Positions 33,401 through 39,635 of a stretch of 40,187 nucleotides of DNA are shown here, in pieces; within the stretch, counting starts at the first letter, position 1, and every line of letters begins with the position of its first letter. Source of the stretch: Bacteroidales bacterium UBA3388 (GTDB lineage Bacteria; Bacteroidota; Bacteroidia; Bacteroidales; P3); contig DEPQ01000059.1 of assembly GCA_002358855.1 (NCBI GenBank), positions 1-40,187 of the forward strand. The letters are read 5' to 3'. Position numbers and translations under genes: made by a program. Under the pieces are notes generated by a model that was not told the origin of the DNA, searched no databases, and worked only from the letters and a program-made list of their open reading frames with translations.

Positions 33401-36161
33401 GGAAGCAGGTAGTGTAGTAGGAGGTTGGATTAAAACATTCTTAGATTGGAATAGAGATGGAATCTTTGCGGAAGATGAATGCGTTATGAGTGATACTATT
33501 TGGTCAGGACAAACAGCAATAAAACCTGTAACAGTGCCAAGCGCAACACTATCAGGTTTAACAAGAATGAGAGTAATTCTTGCACAAGGAGGAAATCAAA
33601 CAACAATAACAGATGGATCATCTGCTCCATCAAGAGGAGAAGTAGAAGATTATAAAATCCTTGTTCGCACAGCAGAACAAGTAAATGCCGAATTACAAGT
33701 ATTTGTTGATCCAGATCAATTCTTATCAACTTCGCAACAAAATGTTAGTGTTCAATTGAAGAACGCAGGACTTGATGCCTTGACATCAGCAACAATAACA
33801 TGGCAAATAAATCAAGAACCAGAACAAGTATTCAATTGGAATGGTAACTTAGCAATAGGAGCATCAGAAACAGTAGCCTTAGGACAAGTAAATCTACCAT
33901 TAGGAAACTCTACTCTAAGAGCCGTAGTTAATACAGCAGGAGATAATTACCACGAAAACGATACAATAACAAAAGTTGTACACGTATTCAAAAAAGTAGT
34001 AGTACCATATCAAACAAACTTTGATGAAGAAGAAGGAAACGATGACTTCTTTGCGTATGACGTAAGTACAACTAACCCTACAAATTGTTGGGAATTTGGA
34101 ACACCTGCAGCAAGCAATAGCAAAATCAACGCACCTTATTCAGCACCTAATTGTTGGAAAACAAAACTTGAAGGAACATACCCTGCTAATAACGAAAGTT
34201 ACTTATATACTCCAATATATGACATAGGAGTTGTAAAACCTGACACAATGAGCTTTATGATGCGTACAGCACTTGCAGCAGGTTCTTCAATGCACATAGA
34301 ATATCTAAACTGGGAAGGAAAATGGGTGATGTTAGGAGGAGTAGATGACCCTAACGCAACAAATTGGTACAACTCAGAAGAAGGGTTTACAACAACTGCA
34401 ACTTGGAAAGAAATAATCTATTCATTAAAACCAATAACCCACTTATTCGGAAACGAATTACAATTCCGTTTCGTATTCAAGAGTGCAACATCTCGTAATG
34501 ATGGAGTTGCAATAGATGACTTTGAAATCAAGAGAGCAAAACGTGATCAAGATGCGGGAGTGATTACAATCAACTTAGAGCCAAATGATTTACCAAACTA
34601 TGGATCAAACTTCTATCCAAGAGTAGGAATCAAGAACTATGGAGCACAAATCTTAGATAATCTTGAAGTATGCTATATGGCAGAAGGTATGTATATTCCT
34701 ATTTGCGAATCATTAACAAACGCAGGCATAGAAGTTGATGACACAATCCACTATACATTCACACAAGGAACATACTTAGCAGTAGGAATGCCTGATCCGT
34801 TCAGCGTATGTGCCTTTACAAGATTGAATCCAACAGACATATACACAGATAATGACTCTTGTTGCATCTCAGTTGTGATAGGACCATTACAAAAAGACGT
34901 TGGAATCGTAGCAATCACTGCACCGGGAGAACAAATCGTTTCAAACGACAATATAGAAGTAGCAATCCATATCAAGAACTACGGATTAGATCCTGTAAAT
35001 GAATTACCTGTTGGATATAGCGTTTCAGGAGGAACAACAATCAACGAAGTTGTTTACTTCAATCCACCATTGTACAACGGAGACGAATATGTTTATAGAT
35101 TTAACGAAAGATTCCGTGCATCATTCGGTTCAGTTAATCTAAAATGTTGGACAGGATTTGCAGGCGATTACTATCACGATAACGACACTCTTTACAAACG
35201 TTTGGAAGGAACAAGTGCTACAAGAGACTTAGAAGCAAAATACGTAACAATTGACGATGCCGACCCAGCAAATATGGCAGTTCAATTAACCTTTATGAAT
35301 CGTAGTTCAGTGGGAATAGGCAATGTAACAGTAGGATATTACGTTAATGGCGACAATACAAACGTTGTAGAAGAAACTTATAGATTAGGCAACATAGTTC
35401 CATCAGGAACACTTGCACACCATAAGTTTGAAGCCGAACTTCCAAGAGCAAACGGACCATATTACTCTATTACAGCATACGTTTCAGCAGAAAACGAAAG
35501 CGATAGAGAAAATGACACAACAAGCGTTCTTTATATGGGATACAGAGATGGCGTTGCTGATACAATATTCGTAGAACAAACAGCAGCAGAAGATTGCAAA
35601 GTTCAATTGATTGCTCACAACGCAGGAACAATTGGAGGAACAACACAAGTAAGAGCACACCTTGTTCAAAACGGAGACTTTGCTAACAAGATAACTCAAA
35701 CGTTCACTTGGGAATATGACGAACCAAATCCTGCATTAGTAAGATATATGAACTTCGATCAAAGAATACCAAAGAACGCAGACGGACAATACAATTTGAT
35801 TGCTTGGATTGAATATCCATACGATGCAGACCACAGAAACGACTCAACAAACATAGTAGTAGTTAAGTCGTATGTTGGATTGGAAAATGAAGTTGCGAAA
35901 CCTAACTTTGAGTTAGAACAAAACCAACCAAACCCAATGACCAACCAAACAACAATCGGCTTCACACTTCCTGATGCTGGCAATGTGGAACTTGTGATAA
36001 CAAACAACATAGGTCAAGTATTGTACAAGAAAACAGGAGCATTCCCACAAGGAAGAAGCGAAATCAAACTTCAAGACCTTAACTTAGCAGAAGGTACATA
36101 TTATTACACAATGTACTACAAAGAAGAAAAACAAGTTAAGAAGATGATAGTTGTTAAATAA
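24456..36161 (+). CDS. Giant modular T9SS-exported surface protein (3,901 residues)
   Basis: A signal peptide (MKKGLLAVIISLFLSTFTLF) is followed by many beta modules. ~20-210: jelly-roll/MAM-like domain ending FTGWFLDDVRLYV. ~340-520: a beta-sandwich module that recurs at ~1695-1888. ~650-1110: Asn-rich right-handed beta-helix repeats. ~1305-1490: lamin-tail-like region (IKITEIQLSKT ... FELANLGNG-type pattern). ~1905-2008: CARDB-like Ig domain (VELKNYGSQALTSAEIHWSV). ~2021-2448: second beta-helix. Then further CARDB-like units, a GEVEDY motif (3061-3066), a second jelly-roll (~3183-3370) and a type A T9SS domain (QNQPNPMTNQTTIGFTL to KKMIVVK). It should be secreted and surface-anchored, most likely as adhesin or matrix/glycan-binding protein; no catalytic residues are evident. 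The ATG at 24456 begins the signal peptide and is preferred over 24447. Confidence 0.93.
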   Translation: MKKGLLAVIISLFLSTFTLFAQGPTLLTHADFEQGIPAGWTVSSSANVATTTEIASTGTKSLRMTPASSEVIITSPEFTITPGCATRLEFSHIPILENQKGGRVEVKKPNGTWQTLSLNGVQMPNCYDPSYGSGYAQFNGSFFKTMYWTGNASVPIADLDQSYWRNEIFYLYSTLGGTATSVQIRFILPQTTGTAANFTGWFLDDVRLYVASTPGDEIRVPQLKNLLQYPSLEMFPTCSDVPIRLDVRDAQGAMSTDADAVVVEYFFGDETTPQQVNLTKDPTNQNIYEGLIPFNGFGSLIKWRVIMRDLKGNQLTYPYVYGHYNEYTAIRPYVGHEPLQTTGLSSQEMVFKTNARAAVYQMRYSVEELLAAGYSSGEIGGLSINLTQAAVGFSMPNFKLYIANIDPDYQMSSEYQYNATQLTNVINEPVYINPAIGWHYMQFSEAFMWDGVSDILIKVCWGDASSVGGVTKVECVSATGANVTYKYEKTSDAPIEACTTPFQGGSMNYKPNFKFDFVNNCHLPIDPGLSGDENALVSPTNCATSNSPLRVYLRNEGTNTLNEIVVSYSADDGTSGSATWTGNLPSGDSVAFTVTNNLNITPGYRYMTISTSVNEPDVDWNQDNDTARYEFVVSAGPMSGVYSIGNLSGVPANRQFANFNEAFRMLECSGVSGPTTIKIALPESELKEELVFPQNITGASATNTVTFTSATTAKKVLQPANVNVANIDLSGCKFLVFDNIEFRAADSYENNARIVTASLTTSNITFNNCKFASRVNAATNQADDITHLGSYPQRLSSVLNLSAANHITIDSCIFSVPANRYIDIQGMSDASMSDGIEITNSTFEIRNMHIPTTNANVVGNAIYATLNKNLVVRDNKFTTVFPDNMNGISSNYYAIMLSSCKTFNVNKNEFDLSGVSAIILSDIPNGTTAKVVNNKISVRNNNVISYSPITLYGVNLVSGTNILLAYNNVYALGTDANAIGYNLGYTGTNTSNIQVKNNIIVSELSGYAVKTTPSTPQSIAYSNNLYYKIPGDNSTYLFYYGNSTVDSPTIWETYSNETNSHYTENPLFAAWNDLNTTSTFLCGKGVAVSGVTDDFYGRPRPNVPCIGALEFLPPTNNIYVMSVTPNNGTYNLMYDGVDSYSDCDFGQETITVRFKNISDNTIPANSVTMNYKVDNSTVKTGTVSHSIEPNVEYDFNFTQTFDFSAPTQDMERELKAWSSFSLDTIKSNDTTIARVFSSHQIPARADMSISVPYGTAATLSVTSNDSVYWFYALDDAEPFLKSQSLQTTVLYADTTLYFSEKSEVPNIKITEIQLSKTVASAEGLTSPLPDWVTTANAFEIANLGNGTANMGGYKFKYIKANSNQELGTTITKTFEFPADFVLPAGAMVTLLPKAQSSVDTDQALGIGTGTVSQTNKLGAFIENPQGVIIDAVALNGATFPASIGVPTSVWTGASDNLSCSGKAGISRVLTTGNNQDSWMVSSATNPMTIGTLNPTLLLANDNGCYGEKTVFNVNVTGVPEVNPGISAVSVLGVEGESACTLTDVQVQVKIVNMGVQASTDPIPVTCELYENNALISTITDSYTESIAPYDTVEFVLEQTFNLSANTGARNFTIKSYTTLSTDVLHSNDTSFTTITSLLTPLTPTASDVSINYATQTQLTATAQDPQNILIWYGDLYTEQELARGSYTTPILYENDTFYVASIIEQTNNIAVGAGTILNNQAAHPAPFAYTTKKAKEQYLYPASELNAAGLGEGKISSLAFNISSVNANVTMGVYRVSIGTTNQNDLTTWINGLTEVYSGTISLTTSDSGWETIQFTEPFQYDGQSNIVVQICFETTTTTGKVKVEQTETEYNSAISYRHATNNACEYTGNPSTVSQRRPNIQFAVNSFGCTSPREEVIVTVAAPPAVDAGLLSIQSPLAGTNILAGVATPIDVELKNYGSQALTSAEIHWSVNGVEQTLYNWTGNLAGNTTAIVNVGNYTFSSGSIELTAWVVVQDDSENTNDTVTIALSSCLGNTDGVTTVTIGPDTTDDYATINECLDVLKSSGICGPIEVEIKQGTYNEQLVISDIAGLSAENYIVFKGEDSAEQTIITYTPTSNADNDAKYVLILDSVSNITFQDLTISITDTTTSFVIDVNHSENITFNQMTFATPHSVTPDLFKVRNTNNITFTNNNFYGSSNQIKSEDAITTLNINNNKFYDFGTTALELSNISGLQINNNSFSTDSSKIVLTAVKLSQISGVLRIMANKVFLSKGTEDRVGIELTNSNFTQNNPAVIANNAVSVVGPNVSTNFETFGISLDNITHVDVFYNTVYMKASNNSAKSRALSIGENGSSVRVRNNNLDNQGKGYAYYVEDGAVVVLSNTNNYTVNGSKFAKWGADKATLALLQTVNGMDNLSLSIENSFLNDSTLSLRWPTDIVRAAEPLDDINVDIENNVRPISPKPTIGAYEYMFTSTDTGIPTILQPVEGDEYIESEPMVIEVELKNFGNYTISSVDITAVLKYHQDSTNVIQQITETWTGMLASLETTTYTFQGTFTPPLNYDFEEELYMYVYTTLTDDTTHTNDTAYTSFLTIPSTDLKIDGVIVTTERCNLTNYEVQTKVKNVGEYQVNSNSTIEMKYYFKERPDQVVTELLTFPYTDQTNGVNFNNLQPGASLTYTFNTTSNIYPTDMNDDTLHLVTIVKTVGDHQEINDTLGTSKTVISKVSPPAPTVTHDYIPYGTWGHPSAEQVNSLPIKWYSNPGATTPFYAPSSYNSSKNYTTTQLFADTTFYLMVNASGAYPCASEFTPVTVYLDSRAEVDASVSAIVEPIPEGWVYMELGDTIKAMVWNYGTQPLSNFNISYSIKPTSPATAEEIIVTETCTESIAPLAWYVYSFNQLADMSNVSKTYKVRAWTDANNDYTALNDTCDYTLIKPKNGANMYPLAQTPGGEESLDITRVKLGAMESSSNASGNKYTNYTEEIPPAVLFKGVNDEIQVQVDNSSAMEAGSVVGGWIKTFLDWNRDGIFAEDECVMSDTIWSGQTAIKPVTVPSATLSGLTRMRVILAQGGNQTTITDGSSAPSRGEVEDYKILVRTAEQVNAELQVFVDPDQFLSTSQQNVSVQLKNAGLDALTSATITWQINQEPEQVFNWNGNLAIGASETVALGQVNLPLGNSTLRAVVNTAGDNYHENDTITKVVHVFKKVVVPYQTNFDEEEGNDDFFAYDVSTTNPTNCWEFGTPAASNSKINAPYSAPNCWKTKLEGTYPANNESYLYTPIYDIGVVKPDTMSFMMRTALAAGSSMHIEYLNWEGKWVMLGGVDDPNATNWYNSEEGFTTTATWKEIIYSLKPITHLFGNELQFRFVFKSATSRNDGVAIDDFEIKRAKRDQDAGVITINLEPNDLPNYGSNFYPRVGIKNYGAQILDNLEVCYMAEGMYIPICESLTNAGIEVDDTIHYTFTQGTYLAVGMPDPFSVCAFTRLNPTDIYTDNDSCCISVVIGPLQKDVGIVAITAPGEQIVSNDNIEVAIHIKNYGLDPVNELPVGYSVSGGTTINEVVYFNPPLYNGDEYVYRFNERFRASFGSVNLKCWTGFAGDYYHDNDTLYKRLEGTSATRDLEAKYVTIDDADPANMAVQLTFMNRSSVGIGNVTVGYYVNGDNTNVVEETYRLGNIVPSGTLAHHKFEAELPRANGPYYSITAYVSAENESDRENDTTSVLYMGYRDGVADTIFVEQTAAEDCKVQLIAHNAGTIGGTTQVRAHLVQNGDFANKITQTFTWEYDEPNPALVRYMNFDQRIPKNADGQYNLIAWIEYPYDADHRNDSTNIVVVKSYVGLENEVAKPNFELEQNQPNPMTNQTTIGFTLPDAGNVELVITNNIGQVLYKKTGAFPQGRSEIKLQDLNLAEGTYYYTMYYKEEKQVKKMIVVK

Positions 36162-36184
36162 AAAACAATAAAACATCAAACCTC

Positions 36185-36224
36185 AAAGGCGGAGTTTCAA
36201 AACAAAGAAACTCCGCCTTTTTTT
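36185..36224 (+). terminator. Strong intrinsic terminator of the giant gene
   Basis: A perfect 14-bp stem (AAAGGCGGAGTTTC / GAAACTCCGCCTTT) with an AAAACAAA loop and a T7 run lies 24 nt after the stop codon. Confidence 0.95.
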
Positions 36225-36260
36225 CTTTCAAATATTTTTCTATATAAAAAAATTGATTTT

Positions 36261-36291
36261 TTTGTTATTTAAAAAATAATTTATATCTTTG
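36261..36291 (+). promoter_or_regulatory. Promoter upstream of the DUF4234 gene
   Basis: TTTG (36261-36264), 19 nt, then TATCTTTG (36284-36291). The next ATG is 285 nt downstream, so the transcript starts with a long leader. Confidence 0.8.
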
Positions 36292-36297
36292 TGGGCG

Positions 36298-36576
36298 TAA
36301 AGATAAGAAATAAAATTTATTGTATAATCTTTAAAAAAGGAGGATAGTGAGGAGACAAAGAATAATTATTATTTAGACTGAGTGAATTTTTACGACATAG
36401 AAAAGCGTTTTTACTTATATTGAAAAGTCTGAAATCCGCAAAAATTTCAAAAAAACAATAAGAGAAAAAAGTCCTACGTTTTTTTGTGCTTTGAAGTCAA
36501 AAGAAACAAATAACATATTGCCATTTGGGACTTGGCAAATCAAATAAATTATAAATTAAAAGAAAGGAAAAAAATT
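36298..36576 (+). other. Long ATG-free leader of the DUF4234 gene, or an unrecognised small RNA
   Basis: About 280 nt follow the promoter without a single plus-strand ATG. Visible elements are a perfect AAGGAGG (36337-36343) four nt before a GTG that opens a 9-codon frame (36347-36376), a T-run after CTACG (36479-36485), and the hairpin TTGCCA / TGGCAA (36518-36523, 36533-36538) shortly before the start codon. It does not show the signatures of tmRNA, SRP RNA or RNase P RNA. It may be a regulatory leader or an sRNA; nothing more can be said from sequence alone. Confidence 0.4.
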
Positions 36577-36981
36577 ATGGAAAATCAAAAAAAATTAACA
36601 ACAAACAGAGGTTTATTATTGTACATTGTATTTACTATTATCACATTAGGTATTTATCCACTTGTAGCATTCACTTTAATTTCTAATGAAGTGAATAAAG
36701 TATGTAAAGATGGAAAAAGCACAATGCAATTTTGGATTGTATGGCTTCTTTCTTTAATTACATTTGGTATTCCTATGTTAGTATGGTATCACAGAATAAG
36801 TAATAGAATTGGAAACGAATTAAAGAGAAGAAATATCAATTATTCATTCTCTTCAATGACTTTCTGGGGTTGGTATGTTTTAGGAACTTTATTGTTTGGA
36901 ATAGGACCTTTTGTTTTTATTCATAAATTTTTGAAAGCATCAAACCAAATTAACGCTGATTATAACCAAAAAGGCGAATAA
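36577..36981 (+). CDS. DUF4234-like small membrane protein
   Basis: A 134-residue protein with three hydrophobic segments (LLLYIVFTIITLGIYPLVAF, FWIVWLLSLITFGIPMLVW, FWGWYVLGTLLFGIGPFVFI). The motif TLGIY..V..T.ISNEVN after helix 1 and the second helix with ITFGIP..VWYHRISNRIG match the DUF4234 pattern of bacterial membrane proteins of unknown function. The frame opens at 36532, but the ATG at 36577, after a purine-rich AAAGAAAGGAAAAAAA stretch, gives the expected short N-terminus. Confidence 0.88.
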   Translation: MENQKKLTTNRGLLLYIVFTIITLGIYPLVAFTLISNEVNKVCKDGKSTMQFWIVWLLSLITFGIPMLVWYHRISNRIGNELKRRNINYSFSSMTFWGWYVLGTLLFGIGPFVFIHKFLKASNQINADYNQKGE

Positions 36982-37004
36982 TTAGTTAAAGAATTTTTTT
37001 AATA

Positions 37005-37042
37005 AAGAGGTGTTTCAATCACACGAAATGCCTCTTTTTTTT
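37005..37042 (+). terminator. Intrinsic terminator of the DUF4234 gene
   Basis: AAGAGGTGTTT (37005-37015) pairs with AAATGCCTCTT (37026-37036), 11 bp including two G-U pairs, and is followed by T-rich sequence to 37042. Confidence 0.85.
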
Positions 37043-37126
37043 AAGTTATGAAAACATAATTTTTTTTCTTGATTTCGCAAAAATATTTCTTTGTTTTATT
37101 TCACCAAATTCTTGCCTTAAAGATTT

Positions 37127-37156
37127 TTTGTGTTAAAAAAAATTGTTTTACCTTTG
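37127..37156 (+). promoter_or_regulatory. Promoter of the 37.2-37.7 kb genes
   Basis: TTTG (37127-37130), 18 nt, then TACCTTTG (37149-37156). It lies 15 nt before the ATG of the 30-codon ORF. Confidence 0.7.
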
Positions 37157-37171
37157 TGTGCTTAAAATAAA

Positions 37172-37264
37172 ATGCGTGATGAAATAGAAATAGGCAACGA
37201 TTTAGCAGATAATTTCAGTAGAGTTCAACTTGAAGATAAAGTTAAGAATGCTATAATAAAATAG
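37172..37264 (+). CDS. Possible 30-residue small protein
   Basis: ATG at 37172, TAG at 37262-37264. The product starts MRDEIEIGNDLADNFSRVQL and is charged and helix-like, without hydrophobic segment. It is the first ATG after a good promoter and lies 26 nt before the next gene. It could be a real small protein, a leader peptide, or the remnant of a longer gene broken by the TAG; after the stop, this frame continues only a few codons. Confidence 0.35.
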   Translation: MRDEIEIGNDLADNFSRVQLEDKVKNAIIK

Positions 37265-37290
37265 CAAAAGAAAAATTTGAAGAAAAGAAA

Positions 37291-37662
37291 ATGTCAAGAA
37301 TGAATAGATTTGTAAATAAATATAAGTTTGGAATAGCTTTGATAGCGATTTTGGGTGTTATAATTTTGATTGGAATTTTATATCCAAATAATGAAAGAAA
37401 AATCTTAAAAGAAACTTCTCTTTATGGTCAAAGAACTTCAATAAATAGTAATGAAGATTCCAACCAAAAAGTAGAAGAAAAAAAGCAAGACGAAGCAAAA
37501 TTTAATGAATACAAGAAAAAAGGAGATAATTATTACCTTTTATTGGTAGGAAATCCAGATAATAAAAGTTATAAAGACCAAGCAAAATATTATTATGGGC
37601 TTGCATTACAATACAAAGAAGATGCAACAATTCGTAACCGTTTTGAAAAATTAAAAAAGTAA
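37291..37662 (+). CDS. Single-pass membrane protein with helical C-terminal domain
   Basis: A 123-residue protein. A short basic N-terminus (SRMNRFVNKYKFG) is followed by one membrane helix (~residues 14-31, IALIAILGVIILIGILY), a charged linker rich in Glu, Lys and Gln, and a TPR-like helical pair (KFNEYKKKGDNYYLLLVG, DQAKYYYGLALQYKEDATIR). Topology would be N-in with the helical part outside. The unit looks like one TPR plus the start of a second, so it may bind a partner protein. No named family recognised. The ATG at 37291 or the one at 37300 may be the start. Confidence 0.78.
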   Translation: MSRMNRFVNKYKFGIALIAILGVIILIGILYPNNERKILKETSLYGQRTSINSNEDSNQKVEEKKQDEAKFNEYKKKGDNYYLLLVGNPDNKSYKDQAKYYYGLALQYKEDATIRNRFEKLKK

Positions 37663-37672
37663 GTAATAATAA

Positions 37673-37734
37673 AATAAAACAAAGAAAAACGCTCGTAAGT
37701 CTTTGAAATATTTTGACAAACGAGCGTTTTATTT
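37673..37734. terminator. Bidirectional terminator between convergent genes
   Basis: AAAACGCTCGT (37686-37696) pairs with ACGAGCGTTTT (37720-37730) over 11 bp; the loop contains a further GTC/GAC pair. T-rich sequence lies on both sides. Immediately upstream, 37673-37687 repeats the first 15 nt of the 42-nt dispersed repeat. Confidence 0.88.
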
Positions 37735-37756
37735 TCTTTATTCAAAGAGTTATTTC

Positions 37757-39163
37757 TTAGAAGAAAATATCTCTTTCGCCATTTTCTATTTTACAAAGAT
37801 TATCTTCAATTTTTGCAATTAGTTCTTTCTTCTCTACTTCGGCAAACATTGATTTTATCAACTCTATTCCTTTCATTTTTGTTTCTGCTGAGGCGAAATC
37901 TTCAAGGTATTCTCTAAAAGTGAACATCGCATTAGGCAAGCAGTATTGTTTTATCAAGCCTGGTTTTGCTAAGTCCATAAAATCGCCACCTACTCTGTGC
38001 TTTCTGTAACAGCCTGTGCAGAATGAAGGAATGTAACCTCCGTCTATGAGTGAGGAAATAACCTCTTCAAGTGTTCTATGGTCGCCTGTTGAGAATTGTG
38101 TGCCGGTTCCTTCCTCTTCGTGAGCGTATGAGCCAGGGTTTGTCTTGCTTGCAGCAGAGATTTGACTAACTCCGTATTCTATTAGTTCGTTTCGCATTTT
38201 GTCGTTCTCTCTTGTAGAAAGTATTATGCCAGTATATGGTAACGCAATACGGATTATGGCTACAAGTTTCTTGAAATCGTCATCGCTTACAGGGTTTGGA
38301 ATATTTTCTGCTGTTGGTGCTCCGATTGCAGGCTCCATTCTTGGTACAGAAACTGTGTGTGGTCCACATCCATAGCACTCTTCAAGGTGTTTTGCATGCT
38401 CCATCATTGCTAAAACTTCAAATCTGTAATCTGTAAGTCCGAATAATGCTCCGATTCCTACATCATCTACTCCGCCTTCCATTGCTCTGTCCATTACTGT
38501 AAGACGATACAAATAGTCTGCCTTAGGTGTGCCTGCTGGGTGGAAGTCTTTGTATTTTATTTCATCGTATGTTTCTTGGAAACAAACGTATGTTCCTATT
38601 TTTTCTGCTTTTAGTCTTGCAAATTCTTCAACTTCCATTGGTGCAAGTTCTACATTGATTCTTCTAATGTAGTCTTTGCCTCCTCTTTCTTTTACTCCGT
38701 AGGTTGTGCGTATTGCTTCAACCATATAATCTGTACCATTCTTGTTGTTTTCTCCGCAAATCAACAGCGCTCTTTTGTGTCCTTGTTTCAAAAGTGCTGA
38801 TGTTTCTTCTGCAATTTCTTGCATTGTGAGGATTTTTCTTTTGATTAGTTTGTTGTCTCTACGGAAAGAGCAGTAAGTGCAATTGTTTACGCAAATATTT
38901 CCTGTGTAGATTGGAGCGAAAAGCACTAAGCGTTTTCCGTAAATGGCTTCTTTTACTGTTTTTGCAGTTTCCATTATTTTATGGATAGTCTCTGCATCTT
39001 TTACTCTTAATAAACAAGCAACATCTTCAAGGTCTAAACCTTTTAATTTTAGGGCTTTGTTTAAGATTTCATTAACCTGAGAGGTTGTAGGCGTTGCACC
39101 TTCTATCAATTCATAGAGTTTGTCTCTATTTATGAAGTTTGTGTTACGTTTTTCTATATTCAT
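37757..39163 (-). CDS. hydG: [FeFe]-hydrogenase maturase HydG (radical SAM tyrosine lyase)
   Basis: HydG cleaves tyrosine to p-cresol and a dehydroglycine intermediate and builds the Fe(CO)(CN) synthon for the hydrogenase H-cluster. The 468-residue length is typical. The radical-SAM CxxxCxxC is at Cys91, Cys95 and Cys98 (GNICVNNCTYCSF). The HydG-specific C-terminal cluster motif CX2CX22C is complete (Cys382, Cys385, Cys408; CTGCYRKHRVGGDF ... KQYCLPNAMFTFREYL). This last motif separates it from ThiH, which lacks it. GENNKNG and the RINVELAPM segment also fit. It is cotranscribed with a TM1266-type gene 5 nt upstream. HydE, HydF and the hydrogenase are not in the window. Confidence 0.97.
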   Translation of the reverse strand: MNIEKRNTNFINRDKLYELIEGATPTTSQVNEILNKALKLKGLDLEDVACLLRVKDAETIHKIMETAKTVKEAIYGKRLVLFAPIYTGNICVNNCTYCSFRRDNKLIKRKILTMQEIAEETSALLKQGHKRALLICGENNKNGTDYMVEAIRTTYGVKERGGKDYIRRINVELAPMEVEEFARLKAEKIGTYVCFQETYDEIKYKDFHPAGTPKADYLYRLTVMDRAMEGGVDDVGIGALFGLTDYRFEVLAMMEHAKHLEECYGCGPHTVSVPRMEPAIGAPTAENIPNPVSDDDFKKLVAIIRIALPYTGIILSTRENDKMRNELIEYGVSQISAASKTNPGSYAHEEEGTGTQFSTGDHRTLEEVISSLIDGGYIPSFCTGCYRKHRVGGDFMDLAKPGLIKQYCLPNAMFTFREYLEDFASAETKMKGIELIKSMFAEVEKKELIAKIEDNLCKIENGERDIFF

Positions 39164-39168
39164 AATTA

Positions 39169-39432
39169 TTATTTATTTGTTTCTACGATTTTTTTTGATA
39201 ATATTGATTTGACTTCTACATCTTTTAGTCTTCCAAGACTGCCTGTTAGGGCGTTGATATTGTCAGAGGTGGTTTCGATTATAAGGGTAATAATACTCAA
39301 TCCCTTGTCTGGCAAAGGTAATCCTTGACGAGCTAAAATAAAGTCGCTGTATTTACTTATGATTTCATTTACCTGCCCAACGATTTGACGGCAGTAGATT
39401 ATGATAGTGATTGTTCCTATTCTCTTTTCCAT
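39169..39432 (-). CDS. TM1266-family iron-only hydrogenase system regulator (ACT-like)
   Basis: An 87-residue small protein of the hyd_TM1266 type. The pattern MEKRIGTITIIIYCRQIVGQ, NEIISKYSDFILARQGLPLP, DKGLSIITLIIETTSDNINA and LTGSLGRLKDVEVKSIL matches the family throughout, including the NALTG.LGRL block. These ferredoxin/ACT-fold proteins are encoded with [FeFe]-hydrogenase maturases and are called putative regulators; the ligand is unknown. The ATG at 39432 begins the conserved MEKRIG; the 17 upstream codons from 39483 are unlike the family. hydG follows after 5 nt, so both are probably made from one transcript. Confidence 0.93.
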   Translation of the reverse strand: MEKRIGTITIIIYCRQIVGQVNEIISKYSDFILARQGLPLPDKGLSIITLIIETTSDNINALTGSLGRLKDVEVKSILSKKIVETNK

Positions 39433-39528
39433 TAGTTTGTGCTTTTGGATTAGATATTTCTTTCTTAAATATGTGTTTTGCATTTACATTGAATTGTCTA
39501 AACGCCATATTCTTTGGAAATGCAGTTG

Positions 39529-39558
39529 CAAATATATGAAATAAAACTAAATTACAAA
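39529..39558 (-). promoter_or_regulatory. Promoter of the TM1266-hydG operon
   Basis: On the minus strand TTTG (39558-39555), 18 nt, then TATATTTG (39536-39529). It would leave a leader of ~90 nt before the ATG at 39432. It lies 16 nt from the divergent DUF362 promoter's -33 element, so the two could be regulated together. Confidence 0.65.
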
Positions 39559-39574
39559 GACTTTGTTCTATGAA

Positions 39575-39605
39575 TTTGTGTTTTTCTTAAAAATAATTAT
39601 CTTTG
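39575..39605 (+). promoter_or_regulatory. Promoter of the DUF362 gene
   Basis: TTTG (39575-39578), 19 nt, then TATCTTTG (39598-39605), 30 nt before the ATG. Confidence 0.78.
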
Positions 39606-39635
39606 CAGTCAGAAAAACACTAAATTATTTTTTTT

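Noticed and set aside
31550..36010. Several minus-strand frames within the giant gene
   Set aside because: Shadows of a long, compositionally biased gene; Leu/Cys-rich translations without start context or domains.
36298..36576. tmRNA, 6S RNA, SRP RNA or RNase P RNA
   Set aside because: None of the conserved cores of these RNAs that I could look for by eye is present, and the ends do not pair as expected for tmRNA; smpB in the window does not imply ssrA nearby.
37757..39163. ThiH (tyrosine lyase of thiamine synthesis) as identity of the radical-SAM protein
   Set aside because: The CX2CX22C C-terminal cluster motif and the adjacent TM1266-type gene indicate HydG.
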